DNA of 64,000 nt from assembly GCF_008000755.1 (NCBI RefSeq), contig NZ_CP041690.1, positions 620,001 through 684,000 on the forward strand, written 5' to 3'. The DNA comes from Youhaiella tibetensis (GTDB lineage: Bacteria; Pseudomonadota; Alphaproteobacteria; Rhizobiales; Devosiaceae). The notes under the pieces are model-generated. The model searched no databases and had not been told where the DNA came from. It worked only from the letters and a program-made list of their open reading frames with translations. Shown here piece by piece: positions 30,414-39,411 of the stretch. Made by a program: the position numbers and the translations under genes. The first letter of the stretch is position 1, and each line of letters starts with the position of its first letter.

Positions 30414-31262
30414 ATGGATGTGACCATCAACGGGGCGCGGCTCAACATCGAGGTGTTGGGCGCCGACAACAAGGACGCGCCGGTGATGATCGTCCATCAC
30501 GGCGCTCCAGGACTCGGCAGCCACGCCGAGCCGAAGGCCTCATTCGGCCCGTTCGCCGATGAGTATCGCGTCGTGGTCTTCGATGCCCGCGGCAGCGGCG
30601 CATCGGAAGACAAGGCCCCCTTTACCCACGAACAATGGGCCGCCGACGTCGAGGCCATCCGCGAATGGATCGGCGTCGAACAGATCATCATGGCTGGCGG
30701 CAGCTATGGTGGCTTCATCTCGATGGAATACGCCATCCGCTACCCCGACCGCGTGCTGGCCATGGTCCTGCGCGATACCTCGGCCGACAACGCCCATCGT
30801 GAGCTCTCGCGCGCCAACGCGCTGGCCTCTCCGCGGATCGAGGTCGACCTTGAGCTCTTCAACCGCATCATGGCCGGCACCACGCGCGACAACGAAGACC
30901 TCAAGGCCGCCTGGGCCCATATCCTGCCGCTCTACGACCATGACCTCGACATGGACAAGGTGCGCTCGCGCATCGAGGCCACACCCTATCACTACGCCAC
31001 GCACAACTTCGCGTTCGCCGTGAACCAGGAAAACTACGACCTCAAGGACAAGCTGCCGGGCATCACCGCGCCGACCCTTATCACGGTCGGTCGCCATGAC
31101 TGGATCACCCCGGTTTCGGCTTCCGAGACCATCCATCGTCTGATTCCGGGTTCCGAACTCGTTATCTTCGAAAACTCCGGTCACTCCCCGCAGGTCGAGG
31201 AGGCGCCCAAGTTCCAGGCGACGGTTCGCGACTTCCTGCGCCGCGCCCTCGAACGCGCCTGA
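30414..31262 (+). CDS. Alpha/beta hydrolase (proline iminopeptidase-like)
   Basis: The 282-residue cytosolic protein has the alpha/beta hydrolase core with nucleophile serine in AGGSYGGF, acid in VGRHDWITP, and histidine in NSGHSPQVEEAPKF. The oxyanion loop HHGAPGLGS resembles the HGGPG loop of proline iminopeptidases. GAGGAG precedes the start ATG. As last gene of the importer operon it probably releases an N-terminal residue from, or cleaves an ester or amide in, the imported compound. Confidence 0.82.
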   Translation: MDVTINGARLNIEVLGADNKDAPVMIVHHGAPGLGSHAEPKASFGPFADEYRVVVFDARGSGASEDKAPFTHEQWAADVEAIREWIGVEQIIMAGGSYGGFISMEYAIRYPDRVLAMVLRDTSADNAHRELSRANALASPRIEVDLELFNRIMAGTTRDNEDLKAAWAHILPLYDHDLDMDKVRSRIEATPYHYATHNFAFAVNQENYDLKDKLPGITAPTLITVGRHDWITPVSASETIHRLIPGSELVIFENSGHSPQVEEAPKFQATVRDFLRRALERA

Positions 31263-31268
31263 CCAAAA

Positions 31269-31296
31269 CCCCCGCGAGGCGCAGGCTTCGCGGGGG
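31269..31296. terminator. GC-rich hairpin ending the importer operon
   Basis: CCCCCGCGA and TCGCGGGGG pair perfectly seven bases after the hydrolase stop codon. There is no T-run on the plus strand, and an AAAA precedes it. The remaining 160 bases before the next gene show no other clear signal. Confidence 0.5.
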
Positions 31297-31457
31297 CACC
31301 GATTCCGGTGCGCTCGTGCCCATCGGGCGTCCAGCGCCGGGGAAAGCCTAAAGTTTGGCTTGCGATGGGTATGCCGCAAAAAGTACCTTTGGGCCCGGGT
31401 GGGATGCCACCATGTGGCGCGACGCCGGCCCCTCCGGCGATGCAAAAAGGAACAAAA

Positions 31458-32498
31458 ATGCGAAATTCACTCGTCAAAGCGCTGGCGTTGGCCGTCTCGG
31501 CGACCACCATGATGTCGGCAGCGCCGGCGATGGCCCAGACCAAGACGCTGACCATCTCCTGGTGGGGCTTCAACGGCGAAAAGCTCGAGCAGTATCTGCT
31601 CGCTCCCTTCCGCGAACAGTGCGGTTGCGAGATCGTCTTTGAGACCGGCAACAACGGCGAGCGTCTCAACAAGCTCCAGATCCGTGGCGGCGCCGGCGTA
31701 GACGTCGCCTATTTCTCGGACAGCTTCTCCCAACAGGGCATCGAGGCCGGCCTCTTCCAGAAGTTCGACGCCTCCAAGGTCCCGAACCTGGCCAATGTCT
31801 ATGACCTCGCCAAGGATCCGCAGGGCGGCTACGGCCCGGCCTACACCCTCGGTCGCGTCGGCATCGTCTATGACGCCGCCAAGGTGAACCCGCCGATCAC
31901 GTCCTGGAACGATCTCTGGCGCGCCGACCTCGCCAAGTCGCTCTCGCTGCCCGGCATCACCACGACCGCCGGTCCGATGGTGGTCGTCAAGGCTGGCGAG
32001 CACCAGGGTGTCGACGCCTTCGCGGATGCCGATGGCGCCTTTGCCGGCATCGAGGCCCTCAAGCCCAACGTGGTCAAGAACTACAATACCGGTTCGGAGA
32101 TGATTAATCTCTTCTCGACCGGCGAGATCACCGCGGCGATCGCCCAGGACTTCACGCTCGCCCAGATCAAGGCAGCGGTCCCGACCGTTGAATGGGCCGA
32201 CCTCAAGGAAGGCTCGATCGCCACCGTCAACACCGTCAACATCCCGGTGGGTGCTGCCGAACCCGAGCTGGCCTACCAGTTCATCAACTTCCTGCTCTCG
32301 CCCGAAATCCAGCAGAAGCTCGCCGAGGAAGGCGTCGACGCTCCGGTCAACAAGGATGTCAAGCTCACGCCCGAGCAGGCTTCGCTCTGGACCTATGGCG
32401 CCGACTTGATCGCGGGCCTGCAGACGGTCGACTATGCCAAGATGAACGCCGCCAAGCCCGGCTGGATCGATCGCTGGAACGAGATCTTCGGCCAGTAA
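31458..32498 (+). CDS. Periplasmic binding protein of a polyamine-type (PotD/AfuA-like) ABC importer
   Basis: The 346-residue precursor has a Sec signal peptide (MRNSLVKALALAVSATTMMS, cleavage after AMAQ) and the PotD/PotF-type two-lobe fold beginning TLTISWWGFNG, with AYTLGRVGIVYDAAKV and ITSWNDLW, typical for this group. AAAGGA precedes the ATG. It heads an operon with two permeases, an ATPase, an amidohydrolase of the deaminase type and a nucleoside hydrolase. That context suggests a nucleoside, base or related amine as ligand rather than a polyamine. Confidence 0.88.
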   Translation: MRNSLVKALALAVSATTMMSAAPAMAQTKTLTISWWGFNGEKLEQYLLAPFREQCGCEIVFETGNNGERLNKLQIRGGAGVDVAYFSDSFSQQGIEAGLFQKFDASKVPNLANVYDLAKDPQGGYGPAYTLGRVGIVYDAAKVNPPITSWNDLWRADLAKSLSLPGITTTAGPMVVVKAGEHQGVDAFADADGAFAGIEALKPNVVKNYNTGSEMINLFSTGEITAAIAQDFTLAQIKAAVPTVEWADLKEGSIATVNTVNIPVGAAEPELAYQFINFLLSPEIQQKLAEEGVDAPVNKDVKLTPEQASLWTYGADLIAGLQTVDYAKMNAAKPGWIDRWNEIFGQ

Positions 32499-32506
32499 AC
32501 CTATCG

Positions 32507-32531
32507 GCGCGAGGCGGACTCCGCCTCGCGC
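32507..32531 (+). promoter_or_regulatory. Intercistronic hairpin after the binding-protein gene
   Basis: GCGCGAGGCGG and CCGCCTCGCGC pair perfectly over a 3-base loop, eight bases after the stop codon and without a T-run. It probably stabilises the binding-protein transcript relative to the downstream genes. Confidence 0.5.
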
Positions 32532-32577
32532 TCTCCGGCGAGCTCGCGCCGGCTATCAACGACCGAAGGCCGAAATC

Positions 32578-33402
32578 ATGAAACGCTTTGCCGGCTGGCT
32601 TCTGGCATCACCCGCGACGCTCCTCGTCGTCCTGTTCCTGGTGCTGCCGGTAATTGCGACGATCGTCACAACCTTCACCACGCCCAACGGCCCTTTCGCC
32701 ACTTATCAGGCCTTCTTCAATAGCGGCCTGCGCCGCACGGTGCTGCTGCGCACCATCTGGATATCGCTGGCCGTCACCGCCATCTCCCTCGTGATCGGCT
32801 TCGTCGCGGCCTATGTCGTCAGCAGGACGCCAGGCTGGCTCAAGTCCATTCTCATCATCGCGGCCGTGTTTCCGCTGCTGACCGGCGTCGTCGTGCGCTC
32901 CTTCGCCTGGCTCATCATCCTGGGCAAGAACGGCATCCTCAACGGCTTCCTCGTCTGGATCGGCGCCATCTCCGAGCCGCTTTCGATGCTCTACACCCCC
33001 GGCGCGGTCATCGCCGCCATGGTCTACCTCTTCACGCCGCTCATGATCCTGACCCTTGTCGGAGTGCTCGAATCCATCCCCGACGACCTGCTTCAGGCCT
33101 CCGCATCGCTGGGCGCCAAGCCCACGGCCACCTTCTCGCAGGTGGTGCTGCCGCTGGCCGTTCCCGGTCTCATCGTCGGCGCCGTCCTCGTCTTCACCGG
33201 CAGCTTCACCTCCTACGCCACCCCGCAATTGCTCGGCGGCGAGAGCGTGATGATGATGGGTACGCTCATGTACCAGCAGGCCATGGTCGTCTTCGATTGG
33301 GTCAGCGCCTCCACCATTGCCGCCGTCATGGTGGTCATCACCATCGCCATCGTGGCGCTGATGACGCGCCTTGCCCGCCGCCTCAACCCCATGGCCGTCT
33401 GA
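32578..33402 (+). CDS. ABC transporter permease (PotB type)
   Basis: The 274-residue inner-membrane protein has six predicted helices, starting WLLASPATLLVVLFLVLPVI, and a cytoplasmic EAA loop (QASASLGAKPTATFSQVVLPLAVPG). The size and topology match PotB-type permeases. GAAGG lies before the ATG. The next permease starts within its stop codon (TGATG), so the two are translated together and form the channel for the binding protein upstream. Confidence 0.9.
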   Translation: MKRFAGWLLASPATLLVVLFLVLPVIATIVTTFTTPNGPFATYQAFFNSGLRRTVLLRTIWISLAVTAISLVIGFVAAYVVSRTPGWLKSILIIAAVFPLLTGVVVRSFAWLIILGKNGILNGFLVWIGAISEPLSMLYTPGAVIAAMVYLFTPLMILTLVGVLESIPDDLLQASASLGAKPTATFSQVVLPLAVPGLIVGAVLVFTGSFTSYATPQLLGGESVMMMGTLMYQQAMVVFDWVSASTIAAVMVVITIAIVALMTRLARRLNPMAV

Positions 33403-34190
33403 TGACCCAGAAGCTTCACCCGGCTCTGATTGCCTTCACCGCTCTGGTCTTCGTCTTCCTCGTTGGCCCGCTGGTGATCGTCGTGGGCGCCGCGCTCAGC
33501 GACACCACCTACCTCACCTTCCCGCCCCAGGGCCTTTCGCTGCGCTGGTTCGAGAACATCTTCGCCATTGATGCCTTCCGCCGCACGATCCTGACGAGCC
33601 TGCAGATCGGCTTCCTCGCCACTTTCATCGCCCTCGTCATCGGCATTCCGGCCGCCTATGCGCTCAACCGCTACCGTATCGCGCTGCCCGGCTGGCTGTC
33701 GACGCTTTTCGTGCTCCCGGTGCTGGTGCCCGAACTGGTGTTGGGCTTCTCGCTTCTCAAGAACCTTGCTACCCAGATGCACGCGCCCATCTTCATCTCG
33801 CTCGTGCTCGGCCACTCGCTGCTCGTGCTGCCCTATGTGGTGCGCGTCATCAGCGCTTCGCTCGCCTCGTTCGACTTTTCGGTCGAGGAGGCCGCGGTGA
33901 GCCTGGGCTCGTCGCCGCTCAAGACGTTCTTCACCATCCTCCTGCCCAACGTGCGCTCGGGCGTCATCGCCGCCTTCATCCTGGCGTTCATCACCTCGAT
34001 CAATGACGTCTCGATCTCGATCTTCCTGACAGGCCCGGGCCTGTCCACTCTGCCCATCCAGCTTCTCGCGCACATGGAGCAGTTCTTCGATCCCACCGTT
34101 GCCTCGGTTTCCGTGCTGCTCATGGTGCTCACCGTCGCTGTCATGGCGATCGTCGAGCGCACCCTGGGCCTGACCTTCCTTGCCAAATAG
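33402..34190 (+). CDS. ABC transporter permease (PotC type)
   Basis: The 262-residue protein has a first helix ALIAFTALVFVFLVGPLVIV and the EAA loop EEAAVSLGSSPLKTFFTILLP of PotC-type permeases. Its ATG overlaps the upstream stop by one base, and a longer frame would read into the other permease. It completes the transmembrane heterodimer of the importer. Confidence 0.9.
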   Translation: MTQKLHPALIAFTALVFVFLVGPLVIVVGAALSDTTYLTFPPQGLSLRWFENIFAIDAFRRTILTSLQIGFLATFIALVIGIPAAYALNRYRIALPGWLSTLFVLPVLVPELVLGFSLLKNLATQMHAPIFISLVLGHSLLVLPYVVRVISASLASFDFSVEEAAVSLGSSPLKTFFTILLPNVRSGVIAAFILAFITSINDVSISIFLTGPGLSTLPIQLLAHMEQFFDPTVASVSVLLMVLTVAVMAIVERTLGLTFLAK

Positions 34191-34199
34191 AGCCGCCCC

Positions 34200-35261
34200 G
34201 TGACCAAAGCCCTTTCCATCCAGTCGATCACCGCCCACTACGGCACGACCAAGGTGCTTGAGGATCTCTCGCTCGAAGTGGGGGAGGGGGAGCTCGTCTC
34301 TCTGCTCGGCGCCTCCGGCTGCGGCAAGACCACCACGCTCCGCCTCGTCGCCGGCTTTCTCGAACCGACCTCGGGCAAGATCGAACTCGGCGGGCGGGAC
34401 CTCACGCGTCTCCCCGCCCACAAGCGCGACATCGGCCTCGTCTTCCAGAATTACGCGCTCTTTCCCCACATGAGCGTCGCGGACAATGTCGGCTTCGGCC
34501 TCAAGCAACGCGGCATTGCCGGCGACGCCAAGGCCAAGCGCGTCTCGGCCATGCTCGAGCGCGTTGGCCTTGCCCACCTTGCCGACCGTCTGCCCGGTGC
34601 GCTTTCCGGGGGCCAGAAGCAGCGCGTCGCGCTCGCCCGCGCCCTCGTCATCGAACCGCCCCTGCTCATGTTCGATGAGCCGCTGTCCAATCTCGATGCC
34701 AAGCTGCGCGTCGACATGCGGGTGGAAATCCGCCAGCTGCAGCGCGCCAACGGCACCACCTCGGTCTACGTGACCCACGACCAGGAAGAGGCCTTCTCGA
34801 TTTCCGATCGCGTCGCCATCATGAATGCCGGCCGCATCATGCAGCTCGATACGCCCGAGACGCTCTACCAGCGCCCCGCCAACGCCTTCGTCGCCCGCTT
34901 CGTCGGCTTTGAAAACCTCATCGCCATGAAGGTGGTCGCCCGCGACGGCACAGCGGTCGCCGCCGAGGCCGCAGGCGGCGCTCGCCTTGTGCTCTCCCAG
35001 GAGGATTTCGGAGCGATCCCCGATAGCTTCATCCTTGCCTGCCGTGCCGATGGTCTCGCCGTCACAGATGATGCCTCGGCCCAGGGCATTCCGGCCGAAC
35101 TGGGCCTGCGCACCTATCTCGGTCGCGCCTACCAGTACCAGTGCGCCACTTCCGCCGGGGCCCTCATCGCCAACAGTCCGCTGACCCGGCCGCTCGAGCC
35201 CGGGGGCAAGGCGAGCCTCGTGCCTGTCCCCGAGCAGTGCACGATCCTCCAGCCCGAATGA
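34200..35261 (+). CDS. ABC transporter ATPase (PotA type)
   Basis: The 353-residue ATPase has Walker A GASGCGKTTTLR, signature LSGGQKQRVALARAL, Walker B LLMFDEPLSNLD and a C-terminal TOBE-like domain (about 270-353), as in PotA/MalK. The GTG start lies nine bases after the permease stop with no good ribosome site, so coupling is likely. The amidohydrolase gene downstream overlaps it by ATGA, tying the importer to a catabolic enzyme. Confidence 0.92.
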   Translation: MTKALSIQSITAHYGTTKVLEDLSLEVGEGELVSLLGASGCGKTTTLRLVAGFLEPTSGKIELGGRDLTRLPAHKRDIGLVFQNYALFPHMSVADNVGFGLKQRGIAGDAKAKRVSAMLERVGLAHLADRLPGALSGGQKQRVALARALVIEPPLLMFDEPLSNLDAKLRVDMRVEIRQLQRANGTTSVYVTHDQEEAFSISDRVAIMNAGRIMQLDTPETLYQRPANAFVARFVGFENLIAMKVVARDGTAVAAEAAGGARLVLSQEDFGAIPDSFILACRADGLAVTDDASAQGIPAELGLRTYLGRAYQYQCATSAGALIANSPLTRPLEPGGKASLVPVPEQCTILQPE

Positions 35262-36583
35262 CCATCCTTCTCACCAACGCCTGGCTGCTCACCATCGATG
35301 CGGCCATGAATGTCCACGAGAACGGCTGGCTCCGGATCGAGGGCGATACCATCACCGCCCTCGGCTCGGACGCGCCGCCCGAAGTGCCCGGCGCCCAGGT
35401 CATCGATTGCCAGGGCGACTTCGTCATGCCCGGCATGGTCAACACTCATTGCCACATGGGCATGACGGTGTTCCGCGGTCTGGGCGAGGACGTCGATGAT
35501 CGGCTCTACCGCTACATCCTGCCGCTCGAACGCAAGTTCGTGGATCGGCAGATGGTCCGGGCCGGCACCGCGCTTTCCGCGCTCGAGATGATCCAGGGCG
35601 GCGTCACCACCGTCGCCGACATGTATTACTTCGAGACCGAGGTCGGTCGCGTCGCGGCGGCGTCCGGCCTGCGTGCCATCGTCGGCCAGACGCTGGCCGA
35701 TTTCGACCCGCCCGACCACAAGAGCTTCGAAGAAGGCTTTGCGCTCATCGAGGAACTGGTGGCCGAGTTTGCCGGCCACCCGCTTGTGACGCCCTCCATC
35801 GCCCCGCACGCCCCCTATTCGACCGGCCTCGCCGTCATGGAACGCGTGGCGCGCTGGTCCGCCGATCATCCCGGCGTGCCCGTCCAGATGCACCTGGCCG
35901 AAAGCGACCTCGAGGTCAAATGGGCCCGCGACACCCACCAGACCTCGACAGTCGAAGTCACGCGCCAGGCGGGTCTGCTCAAACCCGGCCTGATCTGCGC
36001 CCACTGCCTGCAGCTCGATGACGCCGACATCGCCCTCATGGCAGAGGCCAGGGTCTGCGTCGCCACCAATCCGCGCTCGAACGGCAAGGCCGGACGCGGC
36101 ATCGCGCCTGTCGAGAAGCTGCGCGCCGCCGGGCTACCCGTCGGCATCGGCAGCGATGGAGCGATGAGCGGCAACACGCTCGACCTCTTCTCCCAGTTCG
36201 CCCCCGTTTCTATGTTCGCCAAGCTCCTGGCCGGCTCGCGCAAGCCGCTGCCGGCTTCGAGTGTCATTCGCATGGCGACCATCGAGGGCGCCCGGGTGCT
36301 CGGGTTATCCGAAAAGATCGGCTCGCTCGAAGTCGGCAAGCAGGCCGATCTCATCCGCATCAGCCTTGCCGCCCCGCGGCTGCACCCGATCTATGATCCC
36401 TATTCCGCCCTGGTCTTTGCCGCCATGCCGACGGATGTGACCGACGCCATGGTCGCCGGCCGCTGGCTGATGCGCGACCGGTCGGTGGAAACGCTCGAAC
36501 CGGCCAGGGTCGTGGCGGACGCGATGCAGGTTGCCGCCACGTTCAAGGCGGAAATGCGCGAAATCGATGGGGGAGCGCGATGA
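35258..36583 (+). CDS. Amidohydrolase of the ATZ/TRZ-SsnA deaminase group
   Basis: The 441-residue enzyme has His64-x-His66 (VNTHCHMG), a third metal His in HLAESDLEV, and Asp in IGSDGAMSGNTLDLF, the pattern of MTA/SAH deaminase, guanine deaminase and triazine hydrolases. Such enzymes deaminate purine or triazine rings in the cytosol. ATGA overlaps link it to the ATPase gene before and the nucleoside hydrolase gene after. Together they suggest uptake, deamination and base release of a nucleoside. Confidence 0.85.
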   Translation: MTILLTNAWLLTIDAAMNVHENGWLRIEGDTITALGSDAPPEVPGAQVIDCQGDFVMPGMVNTHCHMGMTVFRGLGEDVDDRLYRYILPLERKFVDRQMVRAGTALSALEMIQGGVTTVADMYYFETEVGRVAAASGLRAIVGQTLADFDPPDHKSFEEGFALIEELVAEFAGHPLVTPSIAPHAPYSTGLAVMERVARWSADHPGVPVQMHLAESDLEVKWARDTHQTSTVEVTRQAGLLKPGLICAHCLQLDDADIALMAEARVCVATNPRSNGKAGRGIAPVEKLRAAGLPVGIGSDGAMSGNTLDLFSQFAPVSMFAKLLAGSRKPLPASSVIRMATIEGARVLGLSEKIGSLEVGKQADLIRISLAAPRLHPIYDPYSALVFAAMPTDVTDAMVAGRWLMRDRSVETLEPARVVADAMQVAATFKAEMREIDGGAR

Positions 36584-37476
36584 ATCCGGTCGTGATCGAC
36601 ACCGATCCCGGGCTCGACGATGCCGTGGCGATCCTTTTCGCCCTGGCCTCAGGCCGTTTCGATATCCTGGGCATCACCACCGTTGCCGGCAATCTGGGCA
36701 TCGATGTCACCACCCGTAATGCCGGCCGGCTGCTAGCCCTCCTGGGGCGTCCTGACATTCCGGTTGCTGCCGGAGCCACGGCGCCCCTCGACCGCCCGGG
36801 CATCGATGAGGCCGCCATCCACGGCGATGACGGTCTGGGCGGCACGCGCCTGCCCGAGCCACGCCAGCGGGCGCTTCCCGATGCCGTGACCTGGCTCGAA
36901 GAGACGCTCGTGGCCCATCCGGCTGGCGGCGTCGATATCCTGGCGCTTGGTCCCCTCACCAATATTGCCGCCCTCATCCGTCGCTCGCCCGAGGCGGCGC
37001 GGCGCATCGGCCGTATCATCGCCATGGGTGGCGCGGTCACCGAGCGGGGCAATGTCGGCCCGCGCTCCGAATTCAACTTCGCCTACGATCCGGAAGCTGC
37101 CGAAATCGTCTTCGCTTTCGGCCTCGACCTGACCATCGTGCCGCTCGACGTGACCCGCAAGGTCCGTGCCGATGCCGCCTATCTCGAACGCCTGCGTGCC
37201 GGCCCGATCGCCGCCCGTGCCGCCGGCGATCTCATCGCCGCCTACTTCCAGGACGGCCGCCAGAGCCGCCCGCTGCACGATCCGTGTGTCATGCTCTATG
37301 CTGTCGCGCCCGAACTCTTCGGCATCGACAAGCTCGCCATCGGCATAGATCTCGCCGACGATCCCGGTGCCCTCGAAGAGGTTGGAAGCGGCGCCCCGCT
37401 CAAGGTGGCCCTGGCCATCGATGCGGAAGCGGCCAAGGATCTCCTGGCCACGGGTCTCCTCAACGAGCCGGCCTAG
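36580..37476 (+). CDS. Nucleoside hydrolase (inosine-uridine preferring type)
   Basis: The 298-residue protein starts with VVIDTDPGLDDAVAIL, the calcium-binding DxDPGxDD motif (Asp7, Asp9, Asp13, Asp14) that defines nucleoside N-ribohydrolases. It also has IHGDDGLGG and a later HDPCVMLYAVAPELF. It cleaves the N-glycosidic bond to ribose plus free base. It is the last gene of the importer operon. The convergent M20 gene overlaps its stop by four bases. Confidence 0.93.
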   Translation: MNPVVIDTDPGLDDAVAILFALASGRFDILGITTVAGNLGIDVTTRNAGRLLALLGRPDIPVAAGATAPLDRPGIDEAAIHGDDGLGGTRLPEPRQRALPDAVTWLEETLVAHPAGGVDILALGPLTNIAALIRRSPEAARRIGRIIAMGGAVTERGNVGPRSEFNFAYDPEAAEIVFAFGLDLTIVPLDVTRKVRADAAYLERLRAGPIAARAAGDLIAAYFQDGRQSRPLHDPCVMLYAVAPELFGIDKLAIGIDLADDPGALEEVGSGAPLKVALAIDAEAAKDLLATGLLNEPA

Positions 37477-38648
37477 CTCCGGGCCAGCTCCTGCTCGACG
37501 AGGGCGGTCCAGAACCGCGCGCCCGTCAGGATCGCCTCGTCGTTGAAGTCGTAGCGCGAATTGTGGTGCAGCGCCCCGTCCACTGCCGGGCCGTTGCCGA
37601 GCCAGACGTAGGCCCCGGGCACCTGCGCGCTGAAATCGGCGAAATCGTCGCCGGCTGTCGAGGGCGGAAAGTCCGTGACCACCGGGCGTGACCCGGTCGC
37701 CGCCTGCGCTGCCCGCAGTGCGCGTGCCGTCACATCGGCATCGTTGACCACGGGCGGGATCCTGCGCAGGAAACTGTACTCCGCCGCAATGCCGAAGGTC
37801 GCCGCCACGCCATGGGCGATCTTGCCGATCTCGGCCTCGATCTGATCGCGAACCTGCGGACTATAGGCGCGGGCGGTGCCGCCGATCCGCACCTGGTCGG
37901 GAATGACGTTGAGCGCCTTGAAATCGCCCGCCGCCAGCGCACAGGCGCTGATCACGACCGGTTGCAGCGGATCGACCACCCGCGCGGCAATGGTGTGGAC
38001 CGCCACGAGAAAGTGCCCGGCGGCTGTGACCGCGTCCCGCCCAAGGTGCGGCTTGGCGCCATGCGTACCTACGCCCGTGAAGGTGACTTCCCAGGAATCT
38101 GATGAGGCGAGTTGCGGCCCCGCCACCACTGCCATCTCGTCGGTTGCCAGCCCCGGCATGTTGTGGAGCCCATAGACCGCGTCGACCGGAAAGCGTTCGA
38201 AGAACCCATCGCGGATCATGGCCCGGGCGCCGCCGCGTCCTTCCTCTGCCGGCTGGAAGACGAAATGCACCGTGCCCGAAAAACTCTTCTCGCGCGCCAG
38301 GTGCCGCGCCGCCGCCAGCAGCATGACCGTATGCCCGTCGTGCCCGCAGGCATGCATGACGTTGGGGACTTCGGACTTATAGGGGCGCTCCGCCAGTTCG
38401 GGCATGGCCAGCGCGTCCATGTCCGCGCGCAGCGCGATGGTGCGCGATCCGTCCCCGATCTTCAGTGTGCCGACCACCCCTGTCTTGCCCAGTCCGCGGT
38501 GAACTGAGATGCCTGCTTCCTCGAGCAGCCGGGCCACGATGGCGCTGGTGCGCTCCTCCTCGAACCCCAGTTCCGGATGGGTGTGCAGATCCCGACGCAG
38601 GGCCGTCATCATTTCGATTTCGAAGGGGTCGTTGTCGCCCGAGTGCAT
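37473..38648 (-). CDS. M20 family amidohydrolase (HipO/N-acyl-amino acid hydrolase type)
   Basis: The 391-residue protein has the M20D pattern: RRDLHTHPELGFEE at the N-terminus, metal ligands in HACGHDGHT, catalytic FVFQPAEEGRGG, a dimerisation domain at about 180-290, and SPSTAGDDFADFS-like C-terminal elements. Members hydrolyse N-acyl amino acids, hippurate or indole-3-acetyl amides. It is the only minus-strand gene in this block, convergent with the nucleoside hydrolase and divergent from the phosphoribosyltransferase across 76 bp. No ribosome site is obvious at the chosen ATG. Confidence 0.87.
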   Translation of the reverse strand: MHSGDNDPFEIEMMTALRRDLHTHPELGFEEERTSAIVARLLEEAGISVHRGLGKTGVVGTLKIGDGSRTIALRADMDALAMPELAERPYKSEVPNVMHACGHDGHTVMLLAAARHLAREKSFSGTVHFVFQPAEEGRGGARAMIRDGFFERFPVDAVYGLHNMPGLATDEMAVVAGPQLASSDSWEVTFTGVGTHGAKPHLGRDAVTAAGHFLVAVHTIAARVVDPLQPVVISACALAAGDFKALNVIPDQVRIGGTARAYSPQVRDQIEAEIGKIAHGVAATFGIAAEYSFLRRIPPVVNDADVTARALRAAQAATGSRPVVTDFPPSTAGDDFADFSAQVPGAYVWLGNGPAVDGALHHNSRYDFNDEAILTGARFWTALVEQELARS

Positions 38649-38724
38649 TGGCGGTCGTGCTCGTCGCGTTTAAAGAGGGGCGGACCATCGGCCATCTGCC
38701 CGGTTGCTTCAAGGAGAAGTTTGA

Positions 38725-39411
38725 GTGCCCATGTTGCCGCACACGTTCTGGCAGGAGATCGTACCGGAAGGAACCTATGATCGCGATCCCCCCGGCGGCT
38801 TCTCGGAGGGCTATCCCGCCCAAATGCCCGATGGGCGGCAACTGCTCCTGCCGATCCGCGTGCTGCCCGGCGATGGCTCGCGCGCGGTTGCTTCCCTGAT
38901 CGTCAACCAGGCCAGCTTCGCCGTCGAGGATGCCCTGGCCGCCGCCATGACCGATCTGCTCTTGCCCTACGCGCCCGACGTGATCGTCGGCGTTCCGACG
39001 CTCGGCCTGCCGCTCGCCAACAACGTTGCTCGCCGCCTCGGGCACGCGCGCTCGGTCGCGCTCGGCACGTCGCGTAAGTTCTGGTACCGCGACGACCTGG
39101 CAGAACCGCTCAGTTCGATCACCAGCCCCTCGGCCGGCAAATCCATTTTCCTGGATCCGCGCATGCTGCCCCTGCTCGAGAACCGCCGCGTCGCTGTCAT
39201 CGACGATGTCCTGAGTACCGGCTCTTCGATGAGCGCTGTGCTGCGCCTGCTGGCCAAGGCGGGGATCGAACCTGTCGCCATCGCCGCCGCCATGCTCCAA
39301 AGCGAGCGCTGGCACGCGCCGCTGGCGCCATGGGTCGGGCGAATTGTCGCACCCCTGGTCTCGCCAATCCTGGCGGCCACCGGCAGCGGCACGTGGCGCC
39401 CGTTGGTCTAG
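38725..39411 (+). CDS. Purine/orotate-type phosphoribosyltransferase
   Basis: The 228-residue protein has the PRPP-binding loop VAVIDDVLSTGSSMSA near residues 156-171 and a hydrophobic IVGVPTLGLPLANNVA loop, as in adenine/xanthine phosphoribosyltransferases. It would re-attach a free base to ribose 5-phosphate in the cytosol. AAGGAGAAG lies nine bases before the GTG chosen. An ATG two codons later is less well spaced. Position next to the nucleoside importer and hydrolase suggests base salvage. Confidence 0.85.
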   Translation: MPMLPHTFWQEIVPEGTYDRDPPGGFSEGYPAQMPDGRQLLLPIRVLPGDGSRAVASLIVNQASFAVEDALAAAMTDLLLPYAPDVIVGVPTLGLPLANNVARRLGHARSVALGTSRKFWYRDDLAEPLSSITSPSAGKSIFLDPRMLPLLENRRVAVIDDVLSTGSSMSAVLRLLAKAGIEPVAIAAAMLQSERWHAPLAPWVGRIVAPLVSPILAATGSGTWRPLV

